Part shown: in pieces, positions 1 through 6,922 of the stretch
How positions within the stretch are numbered: position 1 is the first letter of the stretch
How the letters are laid out: the number at the start of each line of letters is the position of its first letter
Program-made: the position numbers and the translations under genes
The notes under the pieces: generated by a model
Databases searched by the model: none
What the model was told of the DNA's origin: nothing
The model's input: the letters and a program-made list of their open reading frames with translations, nothing else
Assembly: GCA_902523435.1 (NCBI GenBank)
Contig: CABYZM010000012.1
Location: 1-41,658, forward strand
DNA length: 41,658 nt
Direction: 5' to 3'
Source: an uncultured SAR116 cluster alpha proteobacterium
GTDB lineage: Bacteria; Pseudomonadota; Alphaproteobacteria; Puniceispirillales; Puniceispirillaceae

Positions 1-36
1 GCTATTGAATAACTTTATAGTCATATCTTTCAACAT
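1..36 (-). CDS. Possible 5' end of a gene downstream of the aquaporin gene (ArsC-like?), cut by window edge
   Basis: Reading leftward past the aquaporin stop, an ATG at 36-34 follows a purine-rich stretch resembling a ribosome-binding site (AGGACGAGGT). The open frame MLKDMTIKLFNS runs off the window. A second in-frame ATG at 24-22 would give MTIKLFNS. ArsC/Spx-type arsenate reductases often begin with a similar short beta strand before the catalytic Cys. Aquaporins of the neighbouring type are often followed by arsC in arsenic operons. Only 12 codons are visible, so both the existence of the gene and its identity are guesses. Confidence 0.25.
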   Translation of the reverse strand, partial: MLKDMTIKLFNS

Positions 37-69
37 ACCTCGTCCTAACTCCAAGCTCGCTTGCAAGCG

Positions 70-726
70 CTAATCTTTCTTGAAATGTGTCAACCACTGA
101 GCCAAACGCAATGCGGGCCATATTGCAAGTAGTTGTGCTGCAATAAAAAAACCGCTGGCTTGAGGTGCAATTCCAGAAAAAGTATCTGAAAATGACCTTG
201 CAATTGTGACAGCTGGGTTTGCAAAGCTAGTTGAAGATGTGAACCAGTATCCAGCAGAAATATACAGCCCAACCAGAAGTGGAACATTAGTTGGTGCATT
301 GATACGCCCCATCAAAATGACGAATATCAAGCCAAACGTAGCCACGAATTCAGCCAAATATATCGGGGGGCTGGCCCTGTCTGTTTGTGCAATTTGCAAT
401 ATTGGTAAATCAAACATCACATGGGCAAGCGCAGTCCCCGCAACACCGCCACCAAATTGACTAATAACATAGAAAAGGGATGCTTTGGCAGACAAATCTC
501 CAGAGCAAAAAAATGTTAGTGTTACTGCTGGATTAAAGTGAGCCCCCGATACCGGTCCTAAAATACTTATTAGGACAAATAGTATACAGCCTGTTGCTAG
601 AGTATTGCCAATCAACGCAATAGCATCTATTCCGCCAGATAATTGATTTGCCATTATTCCAGAGCCAACCACCGTTGCAACAAGGAGTAGCGTTCCAATA
701 GCTTCAGCACATAATTTTCTTAACAT
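70..726 (-). CDS. MIP-family aquaporin, possibly AqpS-like
   Basis: A 218-residue six-helix channel protein of the major intrinsic protein family, normal in length. Both pore half-helix motifs are present: HFNPAVT (NPA at residues 65-67) and SFANPAVTIARSF (NPA at about 170-172). The N-terminus AEAIGTLLLVATVVGSGIMA is the usual first membrane helix. The second motif, in the form FANPAVTIARSFSDTFSGI, resembles alphaproteobacterial aquaporins linked to arsenic operons (AqpS), where the channel is thought to let arsenite leave the cell. That substrate is inferred; water or small neutral solutes are equally possible. No ArsR-like regulator is visible upstream. The gene lies in the accessory region left of the integrase, with a decayed reading frame immediately upstream. 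Confidence 0.88.
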   Translation of the reverse strand: MLRKLCAEAIGTLLLVATVVGSGIMANQLSGGIDAIALIGNTLATGCILFVLISILGPVSGAHFNPAVTLTFFCSGDLSAKASLFYVISQFGGGVAGTALAHVMFDLPILQIAQTDRASPPIYLAEFVATFGLIFVILMGRINAPTNVPLLVGLYISAGYWFTSSTSFANPAVTIARSFSDTFSGIAPQASGFFIAAQLLAIWPALRLAQWLTHFKKD

Positions 727-806
727 TATTCAAACCTTCATACCTACGATAATAGGACAACCCAATCCTTATGACCGTTCCTTCGCTGTATTATTCGGCA
801 AATCAC

Positions 807-1469
807 TTAAGACTTATCTAGTTTGTCCGAAAAAGCTAATAACACAGCTGATATTGATAATGCTAAATGTACCGCAATTTGTAGGTAGGCTGTTTGATTG
901 AATTCGCCTCTGCCCTTTTTCTAAAATTATTTATATGCAGATGACACTGCTCCCACAGCAAAAGCATAACAAGAATTTTTGTTGATTCCAACTGGGTCAA
1001 CGAAATGCTCCATTGACTTGGGAATCTGTCTAGCCGGTCACTTATTTCTGAAATAATCTCGATTGAGAGGTTGGGCCGCTATTTTACAAACAAGCCAAAA
1101 AACAGCAAAAACTAGCCAGATTATCAGTTCAGTTAAAGGAACGTCACTTTTGAACACGATAATTCCACCGGTTAGCACAAGATAACAAAGATACTGGGTT
1201 AAAAAATGTATCGGCAGCTACTCCTGATTTTGCTCAATAATGTGAAGAACACCATAATGGGCGAAAGTGAGAAGCATTGCTATTCTGATGGTTTGTAGTC
1301 GGTTGATGGGTATCTCTTCTGCACTGGAAGTTACCCATGGAAAATAGATAGTGATGCCTAGAAATTCGGAAGCCGAGACAGTGATGGTCCAAATTACAAA
1401 CAGTGCAATGACAGAATTTGCAAGAAGCTTATGCGCCCATGCACAAACTAGATAGCCCGTGCAAGGCGG
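807..1469 (-). pseudogene. Decayed reading frame, probably a small multi-pass membrane protein
   Basis: This fills the 850-base stretch between the aquaporin gene and the next plus-strand gene. One minus-strand frame is open from 1469 to 1041 except for a TAG at 1220-1218. The two halves read as coherent hydrophobic protein: NSVIALFVIWTITVSASEFL, then RIAMLLTFAHYGVLHII, then after the TAG FLTQYLCYLVLTGGIIVF and LIIWLVFAVFWLVCKIAA. That makes four likely membrane spans. The same frame continues past a TGA (1040-1038) and two further stops (929-927 and 923-921) with protein-like text, ending at a TAA at 809-807. No ATG or GTG start is present near the 5' end. I read it as a truncated gene with several nonsense mutations. 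A run of chance T-rich hydrophobic sequence is the main alternative. The family is not recognised. Confidence 0.4.
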
Positions 1470-1579
1470 TTAATCGGCGCGCTATTGATTTAAAGCAAAC
1501 GTAATAAATTTGTTATAAATTATCTTTTATTATATGAATGGTAAAATATTATAGGGTTGGTAAAAAAAAGGAGGGGAAA

Positions 1580-2197
1580 ATGTTCATCTCAAGAAGAATT
1601 GTAACACCATATGTAGGTAAGACCCAGCTAGTCATCGAACGAGCAAAAAAAATGAGTGCCATTATGGAAACGCATGGGGCAAAGACCAGAGTTGCTCAGG
1701 TTTACGCAGGAGAGGGTGCTGGTGACATTCACCTATATGGATTTTTTGATACGATGGCTGCTGGAACAAAAGCAGCAACCGGGATGCTTGAAGATAATGC
1801 GCTTGCAACTCTTTTTGATGAGAGAGCTAAAGCTCCTGGTGGTGATATGAAAGGGCCAGATATTTTCAGGAATGTTTATGGCGGTATAACAGGTATTAAG
1901 AAAGCTGTCATTCAGAGAGCTTATGAGATGGACAGAAGAAACCTTAAGGCTGCGGTTGCTTTGTTGGAAGAAGTCAGTGACATCTTCTCCGGTGAGAATA
2001 TTGACGTAAACGCCGTTGTTCCAGTGTTTTCGCATAAAATGGATGTTCTGATTGTTGCCTATTTCTTTGAAGACTTTGCTGCTCTTGGTGATGGGGTAGA
2101 TAGAATTGGAATGTCTGAGGCTTTTCAGTCAATTGTGGAGCGGTCACACGAACTGGGCCGAATGTTCGAGGCACGGACAACAATATTAATCGACTAA
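1580..2197 (+). CDS. Tandem alpha+beta-barrel protein (EthD/NIPSNAP-like fold), unknown function
   Basis: A 205-residue protein. The ATG at 1580 is chosen because a strong ribosome-binding site (AAGGAGGGG) lies just upstream; an upstream in-frame ATG at 1538 lacks one. The protein looks like two copies of a ferredoxin-like alpha+beta unit. Residues about 1-100 run strand (ISRRIVTP), helix (TQLVIERAKKMSAIMETHG), strand (KTRVAQVYAG), strand (DIHLYGFFD). Residues about 105-205 repeat this with AVIQRAYEM, NLKAAVALLEEVSDIFS, VNAVVPVFS and DVLIVAYFFED. Such tandem barrels occur in uncharacterised EthD/NIPSNAP/DUF6854-like proteins. No catalytic residues can be assigned. It is the first gene of a plus-strand run of similar small barrel proteins. 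Confidence 0.75.
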   Translation: MFISRRIVTPYVGKTQLVIERAKKMSAIMETHGAKTRVAQVYAGEGAGDIHLYGFFDTMAAGTKAATGMLEDNALATLFDERAKAPGGDMKGPDIFRNVYGGITGIKKAVIQRAYEMDRRNLKAAVALLEEVSDIFSGENIDVNAVVPVFSHKMDVLIVAYFFEDFAALGDGVDRIGMSEAFQSIVERSHELGRMFEARTTILID

Positions 2198-2310
2198 CAA
2201 TTATGTAATCTTCTTCACAGAGGAACGGGTTAGCTATTTCTTTTGGAATAATTGAATCAGCTGACCACATTTACTGAGCCCATTTGTATTAGACATTGAA
2301 AGGAAAAGCT

Positions 2311-2622
2311 ATGTCAATAACCATGCATATAACCATAAAAACCAAAGATGGTTGTTTTGATGAATTTCATGCCCTTGCAAAAAAGGAATTAGCATTTACC
2401 CGAGCCTCTCAAGGATGTTTATCAATCCACACCTCATCCTCTAGGAATATAAACACGCTCAAATTTGCCGAGGTTTGGGAAAGCGAAAATGACTTTAACA
2501 CCTATTTTGAAAAAAGAGTTGAACGTAGCGGGGCAGATTTTGCGCGCTTACTGGTAGGTCCGCCAGAAAAAGAATGCTTCCAAACTGATGATTGGGGATA
2601 TGGAGATGAGTGGAAAAAATAA
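2311..2622 (+). CDS. Antibiotic biosynthesis monooxygenase (ABM)-like small protein
   Basis: A 103-residue protein. The ATG at 2311 is preceded by GAAAGGAAAAG as ribosome-binding site. The pattern fits a single dimeric alpha+beta barrel of the ABM type: strand SITMHITIKTKDG, helix CFDEFHALAKKELAFTRASQG, strand CLSIHTSSS, strand TLKFAEVWES, then helix ENDFNTYFEKRVERSGADFARLL. ABM proteins include heme-degrading and quinone-forming monooxygenases as well as many proteins of unknown role. The specific catalytic residues vary, so the reaction cannot be named. The C-terminus (ECFQTDDWGYGDEWKK) is acidic and aromatic. About 110 bases without an evident gene separate it from the previous gene, and about 160 from the next. 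Confidence 0.7.
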   Translation: MSITMHITIKTKDGCFDEFHALAKKELAFTRASQGCLSIHTSSSRNINTLKFAEVWESENDFNTYFEKRVERSGADFARLLVGPPEKECFQTDDWGYGDEWKK

Positions 2623-2780
2623 TTGCCGCTTTTTCTCAACTTCGTTTATTGAATATGAGCGCGATGTAACCAACATAATTTGGCAGTGCAGCCGGTAATC
2701 CTCTTATCTCTGAACAATAGAGCGAGACGCTTTTAATGCACCATCTTTCTTTGTTCGTTAAAATTTAGGAGGTTTTTTCC

Positions 2781-3083
2781 ATGTATGTTCGTGTTGCTGA
2801 AATCACTTCTCAGTCTTCACTTCAATTTAAGTTGCTGATGGCTTTTATTGAAAATGAGTTTCTGCCTAGAAACATAAAAGCCGGGCAATTAAGTGGTGAA
2901 ATCTTTCGAATTTCTGAAAACTCATGTTTCGTTGTCTCTCGTTTCACCTCAAAGGCTGAAGCGAACAAAATAATGGCAATCATGAAAACGGAATTAGAGG
3001 AAATAAAAGGGTCTAACAAAATAAAAATGATTGAGGGCGAACGCTTCATTCATTTGGGTCAGGACATAGCCTCGCAAAGTTGA
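2781..3083 (+). CDS. Small protein of probable alpha+beta barrel fold, unknown function
   Basis: A 100-residue protein with a strong ribosome-binding site (TAGGAGG) before the ATG at 2781. The order of predicted elements is strand (MYVRVAEITS), helix (QFKLLMAFIENEFLPRN), strand (GEIFRISENSCFVVSRFTS), helix (KAEANKIMAIMKTELEEIKGS), then strand (IKMIEGERFIHLG). This is compatible with the dimeric alpha+beta barrel superfamily of its neighbours. I recognise no family signature and no catalytic motif. The 88 bases to the next gene are AT-rich and show no gene. Confidence 0.65.
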   Translation: MYVRVAEITSQSSLQFKLLMAFIENEFLPRNIKAGQLSGEIFRISENSCFVVSRFTSKAEANKIMAIMKTELEEIKGSNKIKMIEGERFIHLGQDIASQS

Positions 3084-3171
3084 GTTTGCCCCAAATTGCG
3101 TCAACTTGCTGTTTAAGCATAAAGCATTGATGTTTGAATTGTGGTTTGTAAATTATTGTTTGGAGATCAAA

Positions 3172-3588
3172 TTGAAAGAAAAAAATGTTACTTTGATAAA
3201 ACCTGGTGAGACATATCTGGGAGCACAGGGCGTTACCTACAATGCGGGTGTATCGAGAAAGACTGCAGGCTCTCAAAAAGTGTGTATGAATGTTCTCCCT
3301 ATGCCACCAGGGGTCCACTCGGTTCCCCATATTCACAAAGAAATCGAAACTATTGCATATTTGTTAGAGGGAGAGTGCACCCTGTTTCATGGGGATAATT
3401 TGGAACATCAAACGCTAGTCAGACAAGGTGAACAAATCTTTATTCCGGAAAATGTACCACATGCGCCTTTTAACCAAAGTGAAAACGATTGTATTTGGGT
3501 AGTAGTACATTCATCTGGAGATGACCAGGATGAGCTAATTTCTATGCCAGAGTTATCAGCAGAGCTTGAAAAACATAAATCAAACTAA
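3172..3588 (+). CDS. Single-domain cupin protein
   Basis: A 138-residue protein when started at TTG 3172, which has GGAG six bases upstream. An upstream start at 3106 gives an atypical hydrophobic N-terminus without such a site. Both cupin motifs are clear. Motif 1 is GVHSVPHIHKEIETIAYLLEG, giving the two His and the Glu of the metal site. Motif 2 is GEQIFIPENVPHAPFN, giving the third metal-binding His. A mononuclear metal site is therefore expected, in a small beta barrel. Single-domain cupins act as isomerases, dioxygenases or sugar-binding proteins, and the substrate is unknown here. The stop is only 13 bases from the next gene, so the two are probably cotranscribed. Confidence 0.85.
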   Translation: MKEKNVTLIKPGETYLGAQGVTYNAGVSRKTAGSQKVCMNVLPMPPGVHSVPHIHKEIETIAYLLEGECTLFHGDNLEHQTLVRQGEQIFIPENVPHAPFNQSENDCIWVVVHSSGDDQDELISMPELSAELEKHKSN

Positions 3589-3601
3589 AATGGAGGACAC
3601 A

Positions 3602-3859
3602 ATGAACACTTGTGTAAGGTCCACTTTTACATGCACTTTTGAAGTTTTTAAGGCAAAAGTTATGGAGGATGAGCCAAAATGGTCACAGTTTGTTGATGAT
3701 TATCAAATTGCAAAAGTAGACGAACATAATTCAATTATGGTTATGAACGTGCTTGATTTTGAAGCGATGGAGGCTTTTATGACAACTGATGAAATGAAAG
3801 CATGGGATGCTGAACATGGCTGTATAGATACTGTTTACGCCTTGTCTGAAGCAAACTAA
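3602..3859 (+). CDS. Small hypothetical protein, ABM/DUF3764-like
   Basis: An 85-residue protein. The ATG at 3602 follows ATGGAGGACACA, a good ribosome-binding site that sits at the end of the cupin gene. Elements: strand (TCVRSTFTCTF), helix (EVFKAKVMEDEPKWSQFVDDY), strand (QIAKVDEHNSIMVMNVLD), helix (FEAMEAFMTTDEMKAWDAEHG), strand (CIDTVYALSE). This is the layout of a half-barrel that dimerises. It resembles the next gene's product in size and plan. Function is unknown. Confidence 0.65.
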   Translation: MNTCVRSTFTCTFEVFKAKVMEDEPKWSQFVDDYQIAKVDEHNSIMVMNVLDFEAMEAFMTTDEMKAWDAEHGCIDTVYALSEAN

Positions 3860-3889
3860 AATTTAATTTCACCCATAAGGACAATCGAA

Positions 3890-4165
3890 ATGCCGACATT
3901 AATTATCAAAGGAAAAATCACAAAAGGTTATGACCATTGGCTCGCAGCCTTTGACGGCTCAGAAGATTTGCGAAACACTAAATACGGCATCAAAACCATA
4001 TACCGTGGTCAGGATTTGAACGAGCCAGATACTATACATGTGGTAATGCATACACCGACTATGGAAGCAGTTCAAACCCATATGGAGAATGACGCTGAAT
4101 TGATTTCTGAAGCTGGTGGTGACCCAAGTCCAGAAGCTAACTCAATGTTTATGGCATCAGATTAG
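3890..4165 (+). CDS. DUF3764-like small protein
   Basis: A 91-residue protein starting at ATG 3890. The preceding ATAAGGACAATCGAA supplies a ribosome-binding site. The sequence PTLIIKGKITKGYDHWLAAFDGS followed by GIKTIYRGQDLNEPDTIHVVMHTP and a helix with QTHMEN is what I associate with the DUF3764 family, small alpha+beta proteins of unknown function. The family name is from memory and should be treated as tentative. It lies 30 bases after the preceding similar-sized gene. The following 126 bases contain no gene that I can see. Confidence 0.7.
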   Translation: MPTLIIKGKITKGYDHWLAAFDGSEDLRNTKYGIKTIYRGQDLNEPDTIHVVMHTPTMEAVQTHMENDAELISEAGGDPSPEANSMFMASD

Positions 4166-4291
4166 GTATATAGACTTCCCTGGGCCTGAAGCTTGCTCAT
4201 CTATGTTGCCCAAGCCACACTGAAGTCAAAGTACTCAAGCTAATTATTCCCGCTGCTACTTCCCACTTAATTGAGGTAAAGGTTGTTTGAG

Positions 4292-4756
4292 ATGAATGAA
4301 AAACATCAAGGTGGATGCTTCTGTGGTGAACTAAGGTATGAAACAGTTGGCGAGCCAGTCAGGACCGCCGTATGCCACTGTCGTTATTGCCAATTGAGAA
4401 CCGGCACAGCATTTGGCATTTCGGTCTATTTCAAAACAAACCAAATAACATTCAATGATGCTCCCTTTCAAACTTATTCTTATGACACTGAGGGCGGCAA
4501 TACTGGAGTCCTAACTCGCTGCGCAAATTGCGGTACAAACGTCTCTTGGAAAATGTCTCTGGAGGCGCTGAAAGATACGATTGGCATTGCCGGTGGAACT
4601 TTTGACCCACCCACCTTTTGGTATGAAGTTGAGCGAGAAGTTTTTGCCCGTTCAAAGGCTGATTTTTGTCAGATTTCATCTCCACAATCATTTGAAACAA
4701 GTCCTATTTCTAAGCCAGTGAGAGAAGATGGTGGGCGGCTAAAAGGCAGCACTTAA
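4292..4756 (+). CDS. GFA-family zinc-binding protein (glutathione-dependent formaldehyde-activating type)
   Basis: A 154-residue protein. The motif pattern is GGCFCGELRYE near the N-terminus, CHCRYCQLRTGTAFG at about residues 31-45, and RCANCGTNVSW in the second half. These are the paired cysteines that bind two zincs in the GFA/CENP-V fold. Members were named for formaldehyde-glutathione adduct formation, but most, probably including this one, have unknown substrates. ATG 4292 is used; TTG 4283 is a credible alternative because GAGG lies six bases before it. Its stop overlaps the integrase stop on the other strand: TAA and TAA share the CTTAAG palindrome at 4752-4757. Confidence 0.85.
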   Translation: MNEKHQGGCFCGELRYETVGEPVRTAVCHCRYCQLRTGTAFGISVYFKTNQITFNDAPFQTYSYDTEGGNTGVLTRCANCGTNVSWKMSLEALKDTIGIAGGTFDPPTFWYEVEREVFARSKADFCQISSPQSFETSPISKPVREDGGRLKGST

Positions 4757-5916
4757 GATTTGTTAAGCGCCAGTGTTGTTGAAATAAAATACGAATTAAT
4801 AACCTCAAGTGAATAACCTTCACCATAAGCTTGTCCAACACCAGCGGTACTCCAACCTCCTATCTGGTCTATCATGTCTGAGGGACATTGGACTGCTCTG
4901 AGACGGTCTCTAAGAGAGTGTCTGAAGGAGTGTATGACGCAACCTTCTGGTACTCTTTGCTTTAGCCATTTGTTGATGGCTGCTGACGCTGAGTTAGCAT
5001 TAGTGGAAGAGGTGATGTTGTATCTCGGGAAGGCAAAGGTGTGATGGGGATTTGCCTTTATCCTTTGGACAGCCCAAAGTGATGCTCCTACCAGCGGTAT
5101 CTGCCTTTGACTACCTCTGGTCTTTAAGCTTCTCCACGGGTGTGGAGTGAGGTTGATATATGGGATGTCCTCATCAAGGATAATATCATTGATATGAAGC
5201 CCAGCAGCTTCAGATAGCCTCATACCAGTATCACTTATTAAAGCGACCAACCATCTAACCTCATCATCTTCTTCTCTGCAGTCTTGCTGTATCTGTCTGA
5301 TGTTTGCTATAGGGATGGGTTTGCGTTTCTTACTGTCATCAAGGTCAGATAGATAAACCCTCGAGAAAGCGTTCTTGCAGTCTAGGCCATGCTCTTGAAT
5401 ACAGAGGTTGATTATGGAGCGTATGGTAGAAAAGTTCCTCTTTACAGAGTTGGTCGTTAATCCCTTCTTCAATAGATAGTCACTATAAGAAGCAGCGTCA
5501 GACGATGCATACTCATCTATTGGCCTGTCACCTAAGACATCTATAACAGACTGAATGTTTCTCTCTGCCCCTCTATGAAAGACTTTATCCTTATTGCTTC
5601 CTTTGAGCCTTAGATACAGCTCCAGAGCCTCTGAAAGGGTCATAGAAGAGGAAGTAGAAGCAGATATTGGTCTATCTCTCAGCAGATGCAATGCTGGTAT
5701 GTCGAGCTTAGACAGCCTTAGAGACAACCAGTAATCTTCTAACCTTTGAGCAATAGACATACCAGCTCTAACGGCTCTGTCTTTGCGACTAGTCTTTAGA
5801 CAAATCACTATCCTTGATGACTTATAATACTCTTGGACATCCTTTGGCACTCTGCGAACGAAGTAATACGTCGTACCTCTTTGGTACACATATTGTACCA
5901 CTCTACGTTCTACCAC
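4753..5916 (-). CDS. Tyrosine recombinase/integrase adjacent to tRNA-Leu
   Basis: A site-specific recombinase of about 387 residues. Catalytic residues are all visible. Numbered from the chosen GTG start they are Arg233 (DTGMRLSEAAGL), Lys265 (SLKTRGSQRQIPL), His329 and Arg332 (HSFRHSLRDRL), Trp355 (IGGW) and the nucleophile Tyr364 (GQAYGEGY). The N-terminus YVYQRGTTYYFVRRVPKDVQ resembles the DUF6538-type head of many proteobacterial integrases. A central SAM-like core-binding domain follows (MTLSEALELYLRLKG onward). The open frame extends to 6033, into the tRNA gene, but those codons are tRNA sequence. I therefore place the start near GTG 5916; 5898 is an alternative. The gene points away from the tRNA and appears intact, so the element may still be mobile. 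Confidence 0.88.
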   Translation of the reverse strand: MVERRVVQYVYQRGTTYYFVRRVPKDVQEYYKSSRIVICLKTSRKDRAVRAGMSIAQRLEDYWLSLRLSKLDIPALHLLRDRPISASTSSSMTLSEALELYLRLKGSNKDKVFHRGAERNIQSVIDVLGDRPIDEYASSDAASYSDYLLKKGLTTNSVKRNFSTIRSIINLCIQEHGLDCKNAFSRVYLSDLDDSKKRKPIPIANIRQIQQDCREEDDEVRWLVALISDTGMRLSEAAGLHINDIILDEDIPYINLTPHPWRSLKTRGSQRQIPLVGASLWAVQRIKANPHHTFAFPRYNITSSTNANSASAAINKWLKQRVPEGCVIHSFRHSLRDRLRAVQCPSDMIDQIGGWSTAGVGQAYGEGYSLEVINSYFISTTLALNKS

Positions 5917-6003
5917 AGCAAAACCACCCACACAGTTACACACCGAAAAGCTCGGAATAACAGTGGGTTGACGTGGGTATCGTGGATACGATGAGTAAGG
6001 TAA

Positions 6004-6092
6004 TGGTGCGGCTGAGAAGACTCGAACTTCCACGGGGTATTAGCCCCACAGCGACCTCAACGCTGCGCGTCTACCAATTCCGCCACAGCCGC
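6004..6092 (-). tRNA. tRNA-Leu, anticodon GAG
   Basis: Reading the minus strand from 6092, the acceptor stem GCGGCTG pairs with CAGCCGC, followed by discriminator A and an encoded CCA (6006-6004). The D arm holds GGCGGAATTGGTAGACGC. The anticodon stem CAGCG/CGCTG encloses the loop TTGAGGT, giving anticodon GAG for leucine codons CUC and CUU. A long class II variable arm (GGGGCTAATACCCC) and the T arm with GTTCGAGTC complete the structure. The gene is intact even though an integrase gene lies directly at its 3' side. This is typical when an element carries and restores the tRNA end at integration. Confidence 0.95.
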
Positions 6093-6114
6093 AAAATCAC
6101 TTGATCTTGTCGTT

Positions 6115-6143
6115 CTTATCTCATGAATTTTTCAACCTGACAA
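6115..6143 (-). promoter_or_regulatory. Predicted sigma-70 promoter of tRNA-Leu
   Basis: On the minus strand, TTGTCA (6143-6138) and GATAAG (6120-6115) are separated by 17 bases. They match the consensus at five of six and four of six positions. The predicted transcription start would fall about 15-18 bases before the mature tRNA 5' end. The same short interval must also hold the divergent lipB promoter. Confidence 0.5.
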
Positions 6144-6177
6144 GACATAAGCTAGTAATTATGCTAGCGTGGCGCGC

Positions 6178-6915
6178 ATGAAACATTCTCCCAAAAACTC
6201 TCCTGCCTGGCATTGGATTGCCGCGCCATCCTCATACGAAAAAGCGAGTATGCGCATGCTCGCCCATGCTAAAGCCTTGGCCTCAGGTGAGGCCTCTGAA
6301 GCTGTATTCATCACCCAACACAAATCCGTGTATACTGCTGGCACTTCGGCTCGAGAGGAAGATTTATTAAACCCGGCTGGCATACCTACTTATCGAAGTG
6401 GGCGTGGCGGTCAATGGACCTGGCATGGGCCTGGTCAGCTGGTAATTTGGCCGGTGCTCGACCTAAATGCCCGTCGGCGGGATGTACGCTCCTACATCTA
6501 TGCTTTAGAGGGCTGGATGATAGATGTTCTTAAATGCTTTGCGGTGACTGGAGTTCGGCGAAATGGCCTACCAGGCATCTGGGTAAACCGCAACGATATC
6601 GGCCTGCCAGAAAAGATGGACAAAATTTTAGCAGTAGGCGTGCGCATCTCAAAATGGGTCACGATGCATGGGATCGCCCTGAACCATGAGCCAGATTTAA
6701 CTCACTATGACGGCATTATCCCCTGCGGCGTGAGTAAGGAACATACTGGCGTTGGTCCAATTGATGGGGCAGGTAAAGGCAGCGCGGAGACAGGTGGCGT
6801 GACCAGTCTCGCTGATCTTGGCCTGATGATAACAGAGTCTGAACTGGAAATGGTTATAAAAGACTGTTTCCCAAAATGGTTCGGCGAAGACGCAGAGATG
6901 GGGCGAATTAAGTGA
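6178..6915 (+). CDS. lipB: Octanoyl-[acyl-carrier-protein]:protein N-octanoyltransferase
   Basis: A 245-residue enzyme that moves octanoyl groups from ACP to the lipoyl domains of 2-oxoacid dehydrogenases and GcvH, the first step of lipoate synthesis. Diagnostic motifs are RSGRGGQWTWHGPGQLVIWP, then DKILAVGVRISKWVTMHGIALN with catalytic Lys149, and GIIPCGV with catalytic Cys183. The ATG at 6178 is used; an in-frame GTG at 6169 is possible, and neither has a clear ribosome-binding site. The gene is divergent from tRNA-Leu and ends eight bases from the convergent gene at 6923. It marks the start of ordinary chromosome to the right of the integrated region. Confidence 0.93.
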   Translation: MKHSPKNSPAWHWIAAPSSYEKASMRMLAHAKALASGEASEAVFITQHKSVYTAGTSAREEDLLNPAGIPTYRSGRGGQWTWHGPGQLVIWPVLDLNARRRDVRSYIYALEGWMIDVLKCFAVTGVRRNGLPGIWVNRNDIGLPEKMDKILAVGVRISKWVTMHGIALNHEPDLTHYDGIIPCGVSKEHTGVGPIDGAGKGSAETGGVTSLADLGLMITESELEMVIKDCFPKWFGEDAEMGRIK

Positions 6916-6922
6916 CCTCCTC

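Noticed and set aside
1-4750. A second attachment site (copy of the tRNA-Leu 3' end)
   Set aside because: Scanning by eye for GCGGCTGAG, GAAGACTCG and neighbouring words found no match in this region.
5917-6033. 5' extension of the integrase frame into the tRNA-Leu gene
   Set aside because: The first codons are tRNA sequence, and the protein only starts to resemble integrases near residue 46, so the extension is treated as an open frame by chance.
6151-6168. GCTAG repeats around TAATTAT before lipB as an operator
   Set aside because: The repeat is only five bases long, and no known regulator site matches it.
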